DNA of 64,000 nucleotides from positions 1 to 64,000 of the forward strand of contig CANGDZ010000003.1 in NCBI GenBank assembly GCA_947452785.1. The letters run 5' to 3'. This DNA is from Comamonadaceae bacterium (GTDB lineage Bacteria; Pseudomonadota; Gammaproteobacteria; Burkholderiales; Burkholderiaceae_C). Below the pieces are notes generated by a model, which worked only from the letters and a program-made list of their open reading frames with translations, was not told where the DNA came from and ran no database searches. The translations under genes were made by a program, and so were the position numbers. Positions 27,716-37,191 of the stretch are shown one piece after another. Each line of letters opens with the position of its first letter. Position 1 is the first letter of the stretch.

Positions 27716-29011
27716 ATGCCCCAAGCCACACATCCTTTTCGCCGCTTAGCTTGGCAACTTTTTGGGGCAGCACTGCTGGGCCTGAGCGCCAGCAGCTGGG
27801 CTGCACCCGACGCGACTGTCTGGGCTTCAGTGCAGCAACAAAAACAACCCCTGCTCGGCACCTTGCGCGATCTGGTGGCCATTGAATCAGGCAGTGGCGA
27901 TCGCGAAGGTTTGGACCGCATTTCACAACTCATCTTCGATCGACTTCAGGCCTTGGGTGGTCAGGTTCAGTTCATTGAGGCCCCGGCCAATGCGTATCGC
28001 ATGCAGGACACCCCGGCGCACATTGGCCGCATGGTCAAGGCCACTTTCAAAGGCGAGGGCAGCAAAAAAATCTTGCTGATCGCCCATATGGACACGGTCT
28101 ACCTCAAAGGCATGGGCGCCAAGCAGCCCTATCGCGTAGAGGGCAACAAAGCCTATGGGCTGGGCATCGGTGATGACAAGGCCGGCATCGCCGTGATCTT
28201 GCACACTTTGGCGACACTGCAAGCCATCAACTTCAAAGCGTATGGCCAGATCACCGTGTTGATCAATGGCGATGAAGAGATCAGCTCACCCGCTTCACGC
28301 CAGACCCTGACGCAGCTGGGCCAAGAGCATGACTTGACCCTGTCTCACGAGGGCTCACCTGTCAACTCCGATCAGCTGTCCTTGGCCACCGCGGGCATTG
28401 CCGCCGTCAATCTCAAAGTCACGGGCAAGGCATCCCATGCCGGCAGCGCCCCGGAGAGAGGTTTGAACGCAATTTACGAGCTTTCCCACCAAATTCTGCA
28501 AACGCGCAATTTTTCGGACCCCAGCAAGGGCGTGAAAATGAACTGGACCCTGATATCAGGGGGCACCAACCGCAATGTGATCCCCGCTGAGGCCACAGCG
28601 GCGGCCGATGTGCGGGTGGAACGCATTGAAGACTATGCCAATTTGGAATCGAAAATTGCCAGCACGATTCAAAACACCTTGATCGCCGGCACCCAGGTGG
28701 CCATGACCTTTGAGAAACGCCGTCCGCCTCTGGAGTTCAACCCGGCGCAGTTGGTCGTGGGACGCCACGCCCAAAAAATCTATGGCGAGATCGATCGTCC
28801 TTTGAAAATTTTGGACAGCGTGGCCGGCGGCGGCACCGACGCCGCCTTTGCGGCCTTGAACACCCAAAATCCAGTGCTTGAGCGTTTTGGTTTGTTGAGC
28901 TTTGGGGCTCACTCTAATGACGATGAATACATCTTGATCGACTCGATTGAACCTCGCCTCTACCTGGCGACACGCTTGATCATGGATTTTTCTCGCGGAC
29001 AAGTCCGGTAA
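27716..29011 (+). CDS. M20/M25/M40 family metallopeptidase (glutamate carboxypeptidase-like)
   Basis: Signal peptide; LIAHMDTVY; GIGDDKAGIAVIL; NGDEEISS. Confidence 0.88.
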   Translation: MPQATHPFRRLAWQLFGAALLGLSASSWAAPDATVWASVQQQKQPLLGTLRDLVAIESGSGDREGLDRISQLIFDRLQALGGQVQFIEAPANAYRMQDTPAHIGRMVKATFKGEGSKKILLIAHMDTVYLKGMGAKQPYRVEGNKAYGLGIGDDKAGIAVILHTLATLQAINFKAYGQITVLINGDEEISSPASRQTLTQLGQEHDLTLSHEGSPVNSDQLSLATAGIAAVNLKVTGKASHAGSAPERGLNAIYELSHQILQTRNFSDPSKGVKMNWTLISGGTNRNVIPAEATAAADVRVERIEDYANLESKIASTIQNTLIAGTQVAMTFEKRRPPLEFNPAQLVVGRHAQKIYGEIDRPLKILDSVAGGGTDAAFAALNTQNPVLERFGLLSFGAHSNDDEYILIDSIEPRLYLATRLIMDFSRGQVR

Positions 29012-29045
29012 ACACCACGGGCCCACCCACAGGCCCAGATGCACC

Positions 29046-29366
29046 TTAAGCCTTAAGGGGTGGGTCGGGTAGCAAGCACACTTCAGCCACCTGCAAGAGA
29101 TTGTCTTTGGCAAAGTTCATCACGAAATCCCAGGCCATGGGTTCGTAGTCGCGCAGGTCGCGGTTCACCACCACACATTTGACGCCGCCCATTGTGGTCG
29201 GAATGCACCAAGGGGAATAACTTAAATGGCTGCCGGGTTGCACGCCCCCGGGGCGAAACTGGCTCATGACTCCCGCCAATCTTTCTGCCCAGTCGCTAGG
29301 GCGAAATGTCTTGCCGTCCAGGGTCAGACCCTGAATAAAGACTTCTTTGGAGGAGGTGGGGACCAT
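29046..29366 (-). CDS. DUF3579 domain-containing protein
   Basis: EVFIQGLTLDGKTFRPSDWAERLAG...SYSPWCIPTTMGGVKCVVV; adjacent to argD. Confidence 0.8.
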   Translation of the reverse strand: MVPTSSKEVFIQGLTLDGKTFRPSDWAERLAGVMSQFRPGGVQPGSHLSYSPWCIPTTMGGVKCVVVNRDLRDYEPMAWDFVMNFAKDNLLQVAEVCLLPDPPLKA

Positions 29367-29436
29367 CGGGTAGAGGGGCTTTCAAAACGACGACAACGCC
29401 GGGGATCGCCCAATGCTGCAATGCACCATGATTGTA

Positions 29437-29448
29437 TCTTATATAAGA
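29437..29448. promoter_or_regulatory. Perfect palindrome TCTTATATAAGA, candidate GntR-type operator
   Basis: 12/12 self-complementary; same 12-mer recurs at 48584-48595 next to a gntR gene. Confidence 0.55.
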
Positions 29449-29567
29449 CCTGCGGCCTTGAAGGCCGGACTGAAAACCCGCGATGACAGGCGCCAAGACC
29501 GTGTCGCGGCTTTGTGACCCTGGGATGACCGAGCGCGCCCATATTGCCTCTAAAATCTACTTTCAGC

Positions 29568-29592
29568 GGCCCCGTTGGGGCCTGTTTTTTTT
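29568..29592 (+). terminator. Intrinsic-terminator-like hairpin just upstream of argD
   Basis: GGCCCC-gtt-GGGGCC then TG and T8; argD ATG at 29608. Confidence 0.65.
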
Positions 29593-29607
29593 GAGGAGTC
29601 CATTCGC

Positions 29608-30810
29608 ATGTCCGCTTTCATTGAAGCCGCCTCTCCGCACACCATGAACACCTATGGGCGCTTGCCCATTGCGTTGACTCACGGTCAAGGCTGCCGAGTC
29701 TGGGACATCAATGGCAAAGAATATTTGGACGCGCTGGCCGGCATTGCCGTGAACACGCTGGGGCACAACCACCCCGAGCTGGTGCCGGCCTTGCAAGATC
29801 AGCTGCACAAAATCATTCACACCTGCAATTACTTTCACGTGCCCGATGCCGAACGACTGGCGGCCAAGTTGGTCGAATTGTCGGGCATGACCAATGTGTT
29901 TTTCTGCAACTCCGGCCTGGAAGCGAACGAAGCGGCCATCAAACTGGCGCGCAAATTTGGCCATGACAAGGGCATTACGAACCCCAAGATCGTGGTTTAC
30001 GAAAAAGCCTTTCATGGCCGCAGCATCGCCACCTTGAGCGCCACCGCCAACGTGAAGCTGCAGCAGGGCTTTGGCCCCATGCTCGAAGGCTTTGTTCGCG
30101 TGCCCCTGAATGATATCGAAGCGCTGAAAAACGCAACGGCCAACGACCCCGATGTGGTGGCGGTGTTCTTTGAAACCATCCAAGGCGAAGGCGGCATCAA
30201 CCCGATGCGCGCCGACTACCTGCGCGAGGTGCGCGCCTTGTGCGACCAGCAAGACTGGTTGCTGATGATCGACGAGGTGCAGTGCGGCATTGGCCGCACC
30301 GGCAAATGGTTTGCCCACCAATGGGCGGGCATCGTGCCTGACGTGATGCCGCTGGCCAAAGGCCTGGGCTCGGGCGTGCCGATTGGCGCGGTGGTGGCTG
30401 GCCCCAAAGCCGCGAACATCTTCCAGCCGGGCAACCACGGCACCACCTTTGGCGGCAACCCCTTGGCCATGCGCGCCGGGGTGGAAACGATTCGCATCAT
30501 GGAGCAAGACGGCTTGTTGGCCCACGCCGCCGAGCTGGGTGCACATTTTCACAAGCAGCTCACAGCAGCGCTCGGCGGCCACCCTGGCATCAAAGAGATT
30601 CGGGGTCAAGGTTTGATGATTGGCGTTGAATTTAACCAGCCTTGTGGCGTGTTACTGAAACGCGCCGCCGATGCCGGTTTGATCATCAACGTGACGGCCG
30701 ACACCGTGGTGCGTTTGTTGCCGCCACTGATCATGACCCAGGCTGAGGCCGACGAGGTGCTGGCCATTTTGCTGCCGCTGATCCACACTTTCTTAGCGGA
30801 GCCAGCATGA
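29608..30810 (+). CDS. argD: Acetylornithine aminotransferase
   Basis: NSGLEANEAAIKLAR; MIDEVQCGIGRTGKWFAHQ. Confidence 0.93.
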   Translation: MSAFIEAASPHTMNTYGRLPIALTHGQGCRVWDINGKEYLDALAGIAVNTLGHNHPELVPALQDQLHKIIHTCNYFHVPDAERLAAKLVELSGMTNVFFCNSGLEANEAAIKLARKFGHDKGITNPKIVVYEKAFHGRSIATLSATANVKLQQGFGPMLEGFVRVPLNDIEALKNATANDPDVVAVFFETIQGEGGINPMRADYLREVRALCDQQDWLLMIDEVQCGIGRTGKWFAHQWAGIVPDVMPLAKGLGSGVPIGAVVAGPKAANIFQPGNHGTTFGGNPLAMRAGVETIRIMEQDGLLAHAAELGAHFHKQLTAALGGHPGIKEIRGQGLMIGVEFNQPCGVLLKRAADAGLIINVTADTVVRLLPPLIMTQAEADEVLAILLPLIHTFLAEPA

Positions 30811-31745
30811 CCTCCGCTTCTCTTTTGCCCGTGCGGCATTACCTGCAGTTCAGTGAACTGAATGCGGACGAGTACGCGCATCTGTTCGCGCGTGCCGCCG
30901 AGATCAAACGCAAATTCAAGGCCTACGAAAAATACCATCCCCTGGCCGACCGTACGCTGGCGATGATTTTTGAAAAGGCCAGCACCCGCACCCGCGTGAG
31001 CTTTGAAGCCGGCATGTACCAGCTTGGCGGCTCGGTGGTGCACCTGACCACCGGCGACAGCCAGTTGGGCCGCGCCGAGCCGATCGAAGACAGTGCCCGC
31101 GTCATCAGCCGCATGACCGATCTGGTGATGATCCGCACCTACGGCCACGACAAGATCGAGAAATTTGCGCAGTACTCGCGCGTGCCGGTCATCAACGGCC
31201 TGACCAACGAGTTTCACCCCTGTCAAATTTTGGCCGACATCTTCACCTACATCGAACACCGCGGCGCCATTGCGGGCAAGGTTGTGGCCTGGGTGGGCGA
31301 CGGCAACAACATGGCCAACACCTGGCTGCAAGCGGCGGAGTTGCTCGGCTTCACGGTTCATCTGAGCACGCCCAGCGGTTATGAGGTGGACCAGGCCGTG
31401 GCCGGCTTGCGCAGCAGCGCCAGCTACAAGGTGTTCAAGGATCCGCTTGAAGCCTGCCGTGGCGCCGACTTGGTCACCACCGACGTGTGGACCAGCATGG
31501 GCTACGAAGCCGAAAACGAAGCGCGCAAAAAAGCCTTTGCCGATTGGTGCGTGGACACCGACATGATGCAAGTGGCCCAAGCCGATGCCTTGTTCATGCA
31601 CTGCCTGCCCGCACACCGGGGTGAAGAAGTCAGCGCCGACGTGATCGACGGACCGCAATCGGTGGTCTGGGACGAAGCCGAAAACCGCTTGCATGTACAA
31701 AAAGCGCTGATGGAATTCTTGCTGCTGGGCAAGGTCACCGTCTGA
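30807..31745 (+). CDS. argF: Ornithine carbamoyltransferase
   Basis: FEKASTRTRVSFE; FHPCQILADIFTY; MHCLPAHRGEEV. Confidence 0.95.
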   Translation: MTSASLLPVRHYLQFSELNADEYAHLFARAAEIKRKFKAYEKYHPLADRTLAMIFEKASTRTRVSFEAGMYQLGGSVVHLTTGDSQLGRAEPIEDSARVISRMTDLVMIRTYGHDKIEKFAQYSRVPVINGLTNEFHPCQILADIFTYIEHRGAIAGKVVAWVGDGNNMANTWLQAAELLGFTVHLSTPSGYEVDQAVAGLRSSASYKVFKDPLEACRGADLVTTDVWTSMGYEAENEARKKAFADWCVDTDMMQVAQADALFMHCLPAHRGEEVSADVIDGPQSVVWDEAENRLHVQKALMEFLLLGKVTV

Positions 31746-31756
31746 GTCACCGCGCC

Positions 31757-32062
31757 ATGTCCGCCTGCACCACTTGCGGCGCTTGTTGCGTGAGTTTCAG
31801 GGTGGACTTTTCGATCTTTGAGTACGAAGAAGAAGGCGGCTCGGTGCCGGCAGGACTGGCCTCTCCGATCACCCAATACACCTGCCGCATGCGCGGCACC
31901 GACCACAGCCCACCCCGCTGCGCCGCGCTTTATGGCAAAACCGGCGAACAAGCCCTGTGCGGCATCTACGAATGGCGCCCGTCGCCTTGCCGTGAATTTG
32001 CCGAAGGCAGTGAAGCTTGCGAACGCGCAAGGCAAAGACAAGGGCTGGCGCCCTGGGGCTGA
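31757..32062 (+). CDS. YkgJ family cysteine cluster protein
   Basis: CTTCGACCVSFRVDF plus C-terminal Cys residues. Confidence 0.8.
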   Translation: MSACTTCGACCVSFRVDFSIFEYEEEGGSVPAGLASPITQYTCRMRGTDHSPPRCAALYGKTGEQALCGIYEWRPSPCREFAEGSEACERARQRQGLAPWG

Positions 32063-32127
32063 TTCAGTGGTACTGTTGAAGCCAACAAAACAAACTTAAA
32101 GGAATGCGAGGATTGGGCCACCAACTA

Positions 32128-32169
32128 TTGACAGTGTCAAATTAAGCTCCACAATAAGAGCTTAATTTG
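32128..32169. promoter_or_regulatory. Overlapping palindromes at the antitoxin promoter
   Basis: TTGACA-G-TGTCAA (32128-32140) and CAAATTAAGCTC-N8-GAGCTTAATTTG (32138-32169), both perfect. Confidence 0.7.
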
Positions 32170-32178
32170 GAGCCGTAA

Positions 32179-32430
32179 ATGGAAGCAATCTACACTGATA
32201 TCACCATCAGCATGTCCGAGTTCAAGAAGAACCCGGCGGCAGTTTTGCGCGATGCCAAAAGCAAGCCCGTGGCCGTGTTGAATCACAACAAAGTCGCCTT
32301 TTACATGATTGAGCCGGCCCTCTTTGAAGCACTGCTCGAAGAGTTATCAGACCAAGACTTGCATCGCACCGTGCTCTCGCGCATGAACGAGCGTGCGCAG
32401 GGCATTGAAGTTGACATCGATGCCATCTGA
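32179..32430 (+). CDS. Type II TA antitoxin, Phd/YefM family
   Basis: ISMSEFKKNPAAVLRDAKSKPVAVLNHNKVAFYMIEPALFEALLE. Confidence 0.85.
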   Translation: MEAIYTDITISMSEFKKNPAAVLRDAKSKPVAVLNHNKVAFYMIEPALFEALLEELSDQDLHRTVLSRMNERAQGIEVDIDAI

Positions 32431-32776
32431 AAAGCCTTCCAAGCCCAAGTACAGATTGCAATTTGTGCCCAGTGCGTAGGCCGAATGGCAAGCGTTGGAT
32501 GGCTCAGTTAAAGAGACGGTGCCCAAACTTCTGAAAAAATGCCTAGAAAATCCGCATGCTCCAGGCGCAGAGTTGCATGGCGCGTTGAAAGGTCACTACA
32601 AAATCAAACTCCGCAAGCAAGGCTATCGGCTGGTGTATGGGGTTCAGGACGATATTCTCATGGTGATGGTCATGGCCGTCGATAAGCGCGAGGACAGTGC
32701 CGTTTACCAAGCGCCCATGGCACGTATTTCTGAGTTGATTAGCGAACTGGCAAACGTCACGCCCAAACGCCATTGA
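32420..32776 (+). pseudogene. RelE/ParE-family toxin disrupted by in-frame TAG at codon 20 (32477-32479)
   Basis: Translation MPSEKPSKPKYRLQFVPSA*AEWQALDGSVKETVPKLLKKCLENPHAPGAELHGALKGHYKIKLRKQGYRLVYGV. Confidence 0.8.
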
Positions 32777-32816
32777 CAGCGCGACCTCCCCATGCCCTGC
32801 AAAACAGCCAGGTGCG

Positions 32817-33575
32817 TCAGTCGTGCTTGTGTGAGGCGCGCCAGCCTAAACGGGTGTCTAAGGCCTCGGCTTTGCGAACTACGGGGTCATAATCCATGTC
32901 GCCAAAATCGGCGGCATCGATATGCAAGTAATGGGCGGATTTCACCCCAACCTGTGGCCAGGTGGGTGGGGAAATCTGAGCCGACGCCACCAGCACCATC
33001 TGCACGCTTCCTCCGCCCTGTACTTGGCGGGTCAGGCGGCTGGGCAATTGGAGCGCTGGCAACCAATCGACCGTGAGGCGTTCTCGCCCCACGCCACCAC
33101 TCAAGCGCAAGCGGGTTTCCTGGCCTTGGCCTTGTTTGGAGACCAGTTTGAGTTGCGCCAACTCGGACGGATCCACAAAGCGGGACAGTGCTGCCCAATC
33201 CACTTTGACATTCAAAGTGGCGAGTTCGCCTGTGCTGTAGTCCACCACGCGCTCGTCGTCATGAAAAACACGCTCGAAACTGATGCGTTGTTGTGCATCG
33301 CGAAACCACACCTCATCCACCCCCCCTTTGAGCAGGGCAATGCGTTGGGCATCCCGGTAAAAGTACCAGGTATGGCTCTTGGTTTTTTCTATCGAATGTC
33401 CTGATGCACGGCCGCCGATGGTCACCGCGTAACGTGCCGCCAATGGCAGGGACTCAGAGTTCAAGGCCAATGCGGCATTCGCCTTTGGCGCAAGCTCATG
33501 GGCTTGGGCTGCAGTGGCGAGCGCCCAAGCCAAGACCACCGCCCAGATTGCGCCGTTGGAAAATACTTTCGACAT
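32817..33575 (-). CDS. DUF3108 domain-containing protein
   Basis: Signal peptide; AARYAVTIGGRASGHSIEKTKSHTWYFYRDAQRIALLKGGVDEVW. Confidence 0.7.
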   Translation of the reverse strand: MSKVFSNGAIWAVVLAWALATAAQAHELAPKANAALALNSESLPLAARYAVTIGGRASGHSIEKTKSHTWYFYRDAQRIALLKGGVDEVWFRDAQQRISFERVFHDDERVVDYSTGELATLNVKVDWAALSRFVDPSELAQLKLVSKQGQGQETRLRLSGGVGRERLTVDWLPALQLPSRLTRQVQGGGSVQMVLVASAQISPPTWPQVGVKSAHYLHIDAADFGDMDYDPVVRKAEALDTRLGWRASHKHD

Positions 33576-33602
33576 AGAACGAATCAATCAGTCCTTACGA
33601 AC

Positions 33603-35177
33603 TTATTTCAGTGCTTCCATCATCACATGGAAGATCCAGTTCTGCTCCATCGAGCCACGCACTAAATGGGCTTTGGGGCCACGCGCGTAAACAGGCACGT
33701 CTTCACCGGCATGGGTCTCTGAGGCCATGGGCACCATCGCTTCTTGCAAGAATTCCACGTTCGTGGTGTCCACATTCGTCAAGTCGGGACGACCACCTGC
33801 ACGGTAGCCTGGGCCGTTGGTGTAAGCCAAGGTGGTGTAGGGCTTGCCGTTGGCGTCCAAGCTGTTTTTCAGCGGGTTGCCGTCCTTGGCAGGCACTTCA
33901 CGCACCAAACCCAAGATGTTGTTGCCACGGCTGGGGTAGCCTGCGATGGTGAACGTGTGGCTATGGTCAGCGGTGACGATGATCAGGGTGTCGTCCAAAG
34001 TGCCTGCGGCCTTCAACACATCCAATGTGCGCTGGATCGCGTTGGAGAACTCGATGGTGTCGGTCAAAGCGCGGCTGGCGTTGCCTGCGTGGTGAGCGTG
34101 GTCAATGCGGCCACCTTCCACGTGCAAAAAGAACCCCTTGGGATCTTTCAACAAGACGCGCAAGGCTTTGTCAGTCATCTCGGTCAGAGAGGGTTCACCG
34201 GCGGGGTCATTGGCGCGGTCGGCTTCGTATTGCACATGCGAGGGCTCAAACAAACCGAGCAAATAGCTGTTGTTGGCGGGTTCAAACGCGTCAAACTGTG
34301 CTTTGTTCCAAGCGTAGGATGCGCGGCCATACGGGCTGCGCGAAGCCACCCACTCTTGCGTCAAATCTCGGCCATCCAAGCGACGGCCTTTGTCTTTGGC
34401 GTACTCCGGATCCATCACAGAATTGGGCAAAAAGTAGGTGCGACCGCCGCCCATGGCCACTTTTAGGCTTTGACGCAGGCGGGGAGACACCTCAATCATT
34501 TGACGGGCAATGTCTTTCACCGCATGGTCTGCACCGCGGCAGTTTGCGCCCGTGTTGATATCGGTCATGGGCAAATTGGAGTCAGCTTCCCAATCGCGCA
34601 TGGCGGTATGGGCATACAAGGCCGCAGGGGTGGCATGCGTGATGCGCGCGGTGGTGACGATGCCCGTGGATTTACCCAGGTCAGCGGCGTGTTCGAGCAC
34701 GGTACGAACTTTTTTGGCATCGATCACGGCGGCGTTGCACTCACCACGGGGCGTAGTGTGGTTGACCGACAACTGGCCTTCCCGCGCCTTGTATCCTGTG
34801 GCCATGGCCGTCATGGTCGGGGCAGAGTCAGAGGTTTGTTGGTCCCAAGAATAGGTCTTGGACAAGGCGGTGTAGGGGAAGCGATCGAAAGACAAGCGAT
34901 TTTCTTCACCGGGTTTGCTCTTCAACTGGCCTTCCAAGATGCGTGCGGCCGTGACGGTGCTCATGCCCATGCCATCACCCACAAACAAAATCACGTTCTT
35001 GGCACGGCGGTTGTTGTCGTGCAAGGCCTTTCCTTGCTCGATGAAGGATTGACCCGCATTGAACCAATCTGCAACGGCTTCTGGGCCCTGGACCACCGGC
35101 GTGGCTTGTGCCTGTGCCGTGACATTGACGAAAGTACCGATGGCGAGGGCAACAGCAGAGATCAGATAGCGATTCAT
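33603..35177 (-). CDS. Alkaline phosphatase
   Basis: Signal peptide; VILFVGDGMGMSTVTAARI; SDSAPTMTAMATGYK; EGGRIDHAHHAGN; VTADHSHTF. Confidence 0.93.
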   Translation of the reverse strand: MNRYLISAVALAIGTFVNVTAQAQATPVVQGPEAVADWFNAGQSFIEQGKALHDNNRRAKNVILFVGDGMGMSTVTAARILEGQLKSKPGEENRLSFDRFPYTALSKTYSWDQQTSDSAPTMTAMATGYKAREGQLSVNHTTPRGECNAAVIDAKKVRTVLEHAADLGKSTGIVTTARITHATPAALYAHTAMRDWEADSNLPMTDINTGANCRGADHAVKDIARQMIEVSPRLRQSLKVAMGGGRTYFLPNSVMDPEYAKDKGRRLDGRDLTQEWVASRSPYGRASYAWNKAQFDAFEPANNSYLLGLFEPSHVQYEADRANDPAGEPSLTEMTDKALRVLLKDPKGFFLHVEGGRIDHAHHAGNASRALTDTIEFSNAIQRTLDVLKAAGTLDDTLIIVTADHSHTFTIAGYPSRGNNILGLVREVPAKDGNPLKNSLDANGKPYTTLAYTNGPGYRAGGRPDLTNVDTTNVEFLQEAMVPMASETHAGEDVPVYARGPKAHLVRGSMEQNWIFHVMMEALK

Positions 35178-35401
35178 CTGGAAGTTCCTATAAAAGGATT
35201 GAATGAAGTCGTCGCACACACAGTGCAACAGGCAGGGTCGGTTAACGTAGTTCAATTGTCTTACAACAATGTGTCAATGTTGTGAAATGCAAACGCCTGT
35301 GCCGCACAGGAATTACCCAGTTCCGCTGCGGTCACTCCCGCGGTGAAGCCCCATCGGCGCCCAATCCACCGGGGTCAAACTCTGAACCGTGATTTCGCAG
35401 T

Positions 35402-36592
35402 TCAGGGACTGTTGCCCGTTGCTGATGCGGGTGCCTGATGCCAGCGCTTGAGCAGCCTTTGCCGTGCCGATGGCTGCATATTGATTTTGCTCAGATCGCC
35501 GGCGTAATGCGCCACCACAAGGGGGTCCATCAATGAAAACCACAGTCGCGGCAAGTAAGCGGCCGTGATCATCGCCGCATAGCCTGCGGGCAACTGGGGT
35601 GCTTGGGCAAAGTGCCGAAGGGCCTGATAGCGCCTTGTGGGGTGCGCATGGTGGTCGGAATGACGCTGCAAGTGATAAAGCACAATATTGCCGACAATGT
35701 GGTTGCTGTTCCAAGAGTGCTCAGGCTCGCAGCGCACATACCGGTCGGATGCGTCCTTTTGCCTCAAAAGTCCATAGTGCTCAATGTAATTCACCACCTC
35801 CAGCATGGAGGCACCGTACAGGCCCTGCAAGACCAAGAATCCCAGCACCGGCCATCCCAACCAGAAGGCCAATGCGCCGTAAAACACAAGGCTCAAAGTC
35901 CAAGCCTGAAGGTTGTCATTGTGGCCACTCCAGACGCTTTTACCCTGCCTGGCCAGGCGTGCGCGCTCGAGTTCCCAGGCGGACCGCAGACTGCCCCCAA
36001 CGGTGCGCGGCAAAAATGCCCAGAAGCTCTCACCCATGCGCGCACTGGCGGGGTCTTCGGGGGTGGCCACCCGTTGGTGGTGGCCGCGATTGTGTTCCAC
36101 AAAAAAATGTCCGTACAGGGTGGGGGCCAAGGCGATTTTGGCCAACCACCGGTCCAAGGGGGCTCTTTTGTGCCCCAACTCGTGGGCTGTGGCAATGCCA
36201 ATGCCATTGAAGGATCCCACCGACAAAACCAATGCGGCAAAGCCATACCAAGGCATAGACATCGTCATCGATAGCCATGCGCCGTAGACCGTTCCGGCGA
36301 TTTGGAACGGCACATAGGCCCAGACCAGTGCGCGGTAGAAGATGTCCTGCTCCAGTTGCACCACGGCTGACTCGGGCGGGTTACTAAAGTCCTCACCGAT
36401 GGCCATGTCAAGCAAGGGCATGAGCAAGTGGACAAAGGCGGGGGGAAACAAAAGACACCACCAATGGCCAGTCCAGGCAAATGCAAGCAGGGCGCCGGTA
36501 AAGACCACCGGTATGGAGGGACTCAATAGCCATAGCCAACGCTTGTCGTGCCATTTTTCCGTCAGAATTTTTTCTGCAACGACTGGGTGCAT
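35402..36592 (-). CDS. alkB: Alkane 1-monooxygenase (AlkB-type membrane di-iron)
   Basis: Histidine motifs HELGHK, EHNRGHHQ, HSDHHAHPTRRYQ. Confidence 0.88.
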   Translation of the reverse strand: MHPVVAEKILTEKWHDKRWLWLLSPSIPVVFTGALLAFAWTGHWWCLLFPPAFVHLLMPLLDMAIGEDFSNPPESAVVQLEQDIFYRALVWAYVPFQIAGTVYGAWLSMTMSMPWYGFAALVLSVGSFNGIGIATAHELGHKRAPLDRWLAKIALAPTLYGHFFVEHNRGHHQRVATPEDPASARMGESFWAFLPRTVGGSLRSAWELERARLARQGKSVWSGHNDNLQAWTLSLVFYGALAFWLGWPVLGFLVLQGLYGASMLEVVNYIEHYGLLRQKDASDRYVRCEPEHSWNSNHIVGNIVLYHLQRHSDHHAHPTRRYQALRHFAQAPQLPAGYAAMITAAYLPRLWFSLMDPLVVAHYAGDLSKINMQPSARQRLLKRWHQAPASATGNSP

Positions 36593-36702
36593 GTTGACGC
36601 TCCTCGTTCTCCGTAAGTTTGCCGGGCCAAGGCATCGAGCGTAGCAGGTCATCTGGTTTTGACGGCTGCTTGCTTTAATATCTCCCCAGACGCATTCGAG
36701 GA

Positions 36703-37191
36703 TTGAACATGCAACTGAACATCAACGGCCAAAGCCGCAACTCCAGCGCAGACGCCAGCACGCCCCTGCTGTGGGTGCTGCGAGACGAAATGAATCTGAC
36801 GGGGACCAAATTCGGCTGCGGTGTAGCCGCTTGCGGCGCCTGCACGGTGCATGTGGACGGCCAAGCGGTGCGCTCTTGCGTGGTCCCTGCGTCGGCGGTG
36901 GCCGGGCAAAAAATCACCACCATCGAATCTTTGGGCAGCGCAGAAAACCTGCACCCCTTGCAAGCGGCCTGGATTGCCGAGCAGGTGCCGCAATGCGGCT
37001 ACTGCCAAAGCGGCATGCTGATGGCCGCCGCCGCCCTGCTCGCGCGCAACCCCAGCCCGAGCGATGCCGACATCGACGCGGCCATGACCAATCTGTGCCG
37101 CTGCGGTACGTACCAACGCGTGCGCGCGGCCATTCACCGTGCGGCAGCCAGCATGAAAAATCCGGCCACAAAGCAAGGCGGTACCGCATGA
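36703..37191 (+). CDS. (2Fe-2S)-binding protein, isoquinoline 1-oxidoreductase alpha-like
   Basis: [50 protein letters not shown]. Confidence 0.9.
   Translation: MNMQLNINGQSRNSSADASTPLLWVLRDEMNLTGTKFGCGVAACGACTVHVDGQAVRSCVVPASAVAGQKITTIESLGSAENLHPLQAAWIAEQVPQCGYCQSGMLMAAAALLARNPSPSDADIDAAMTNLCRCGTYQRVRAAIHRAAASMKNPATKQGGTA

Noticed and set aside
36108-36118. TGTCCGTACAG inside alkB, resembling the GTCCGTACAT tag
   Set aside because: Lies inside coding sequence with no promoter context and ends in a mismatch; probably chance.
36771-37187. 5' extension of the 898-aa ORF over the 2Fe-2S subunit
   Set aside because: Out of frame with the IorA-like gene; the real start is ATG 37188 with a Tat signal.
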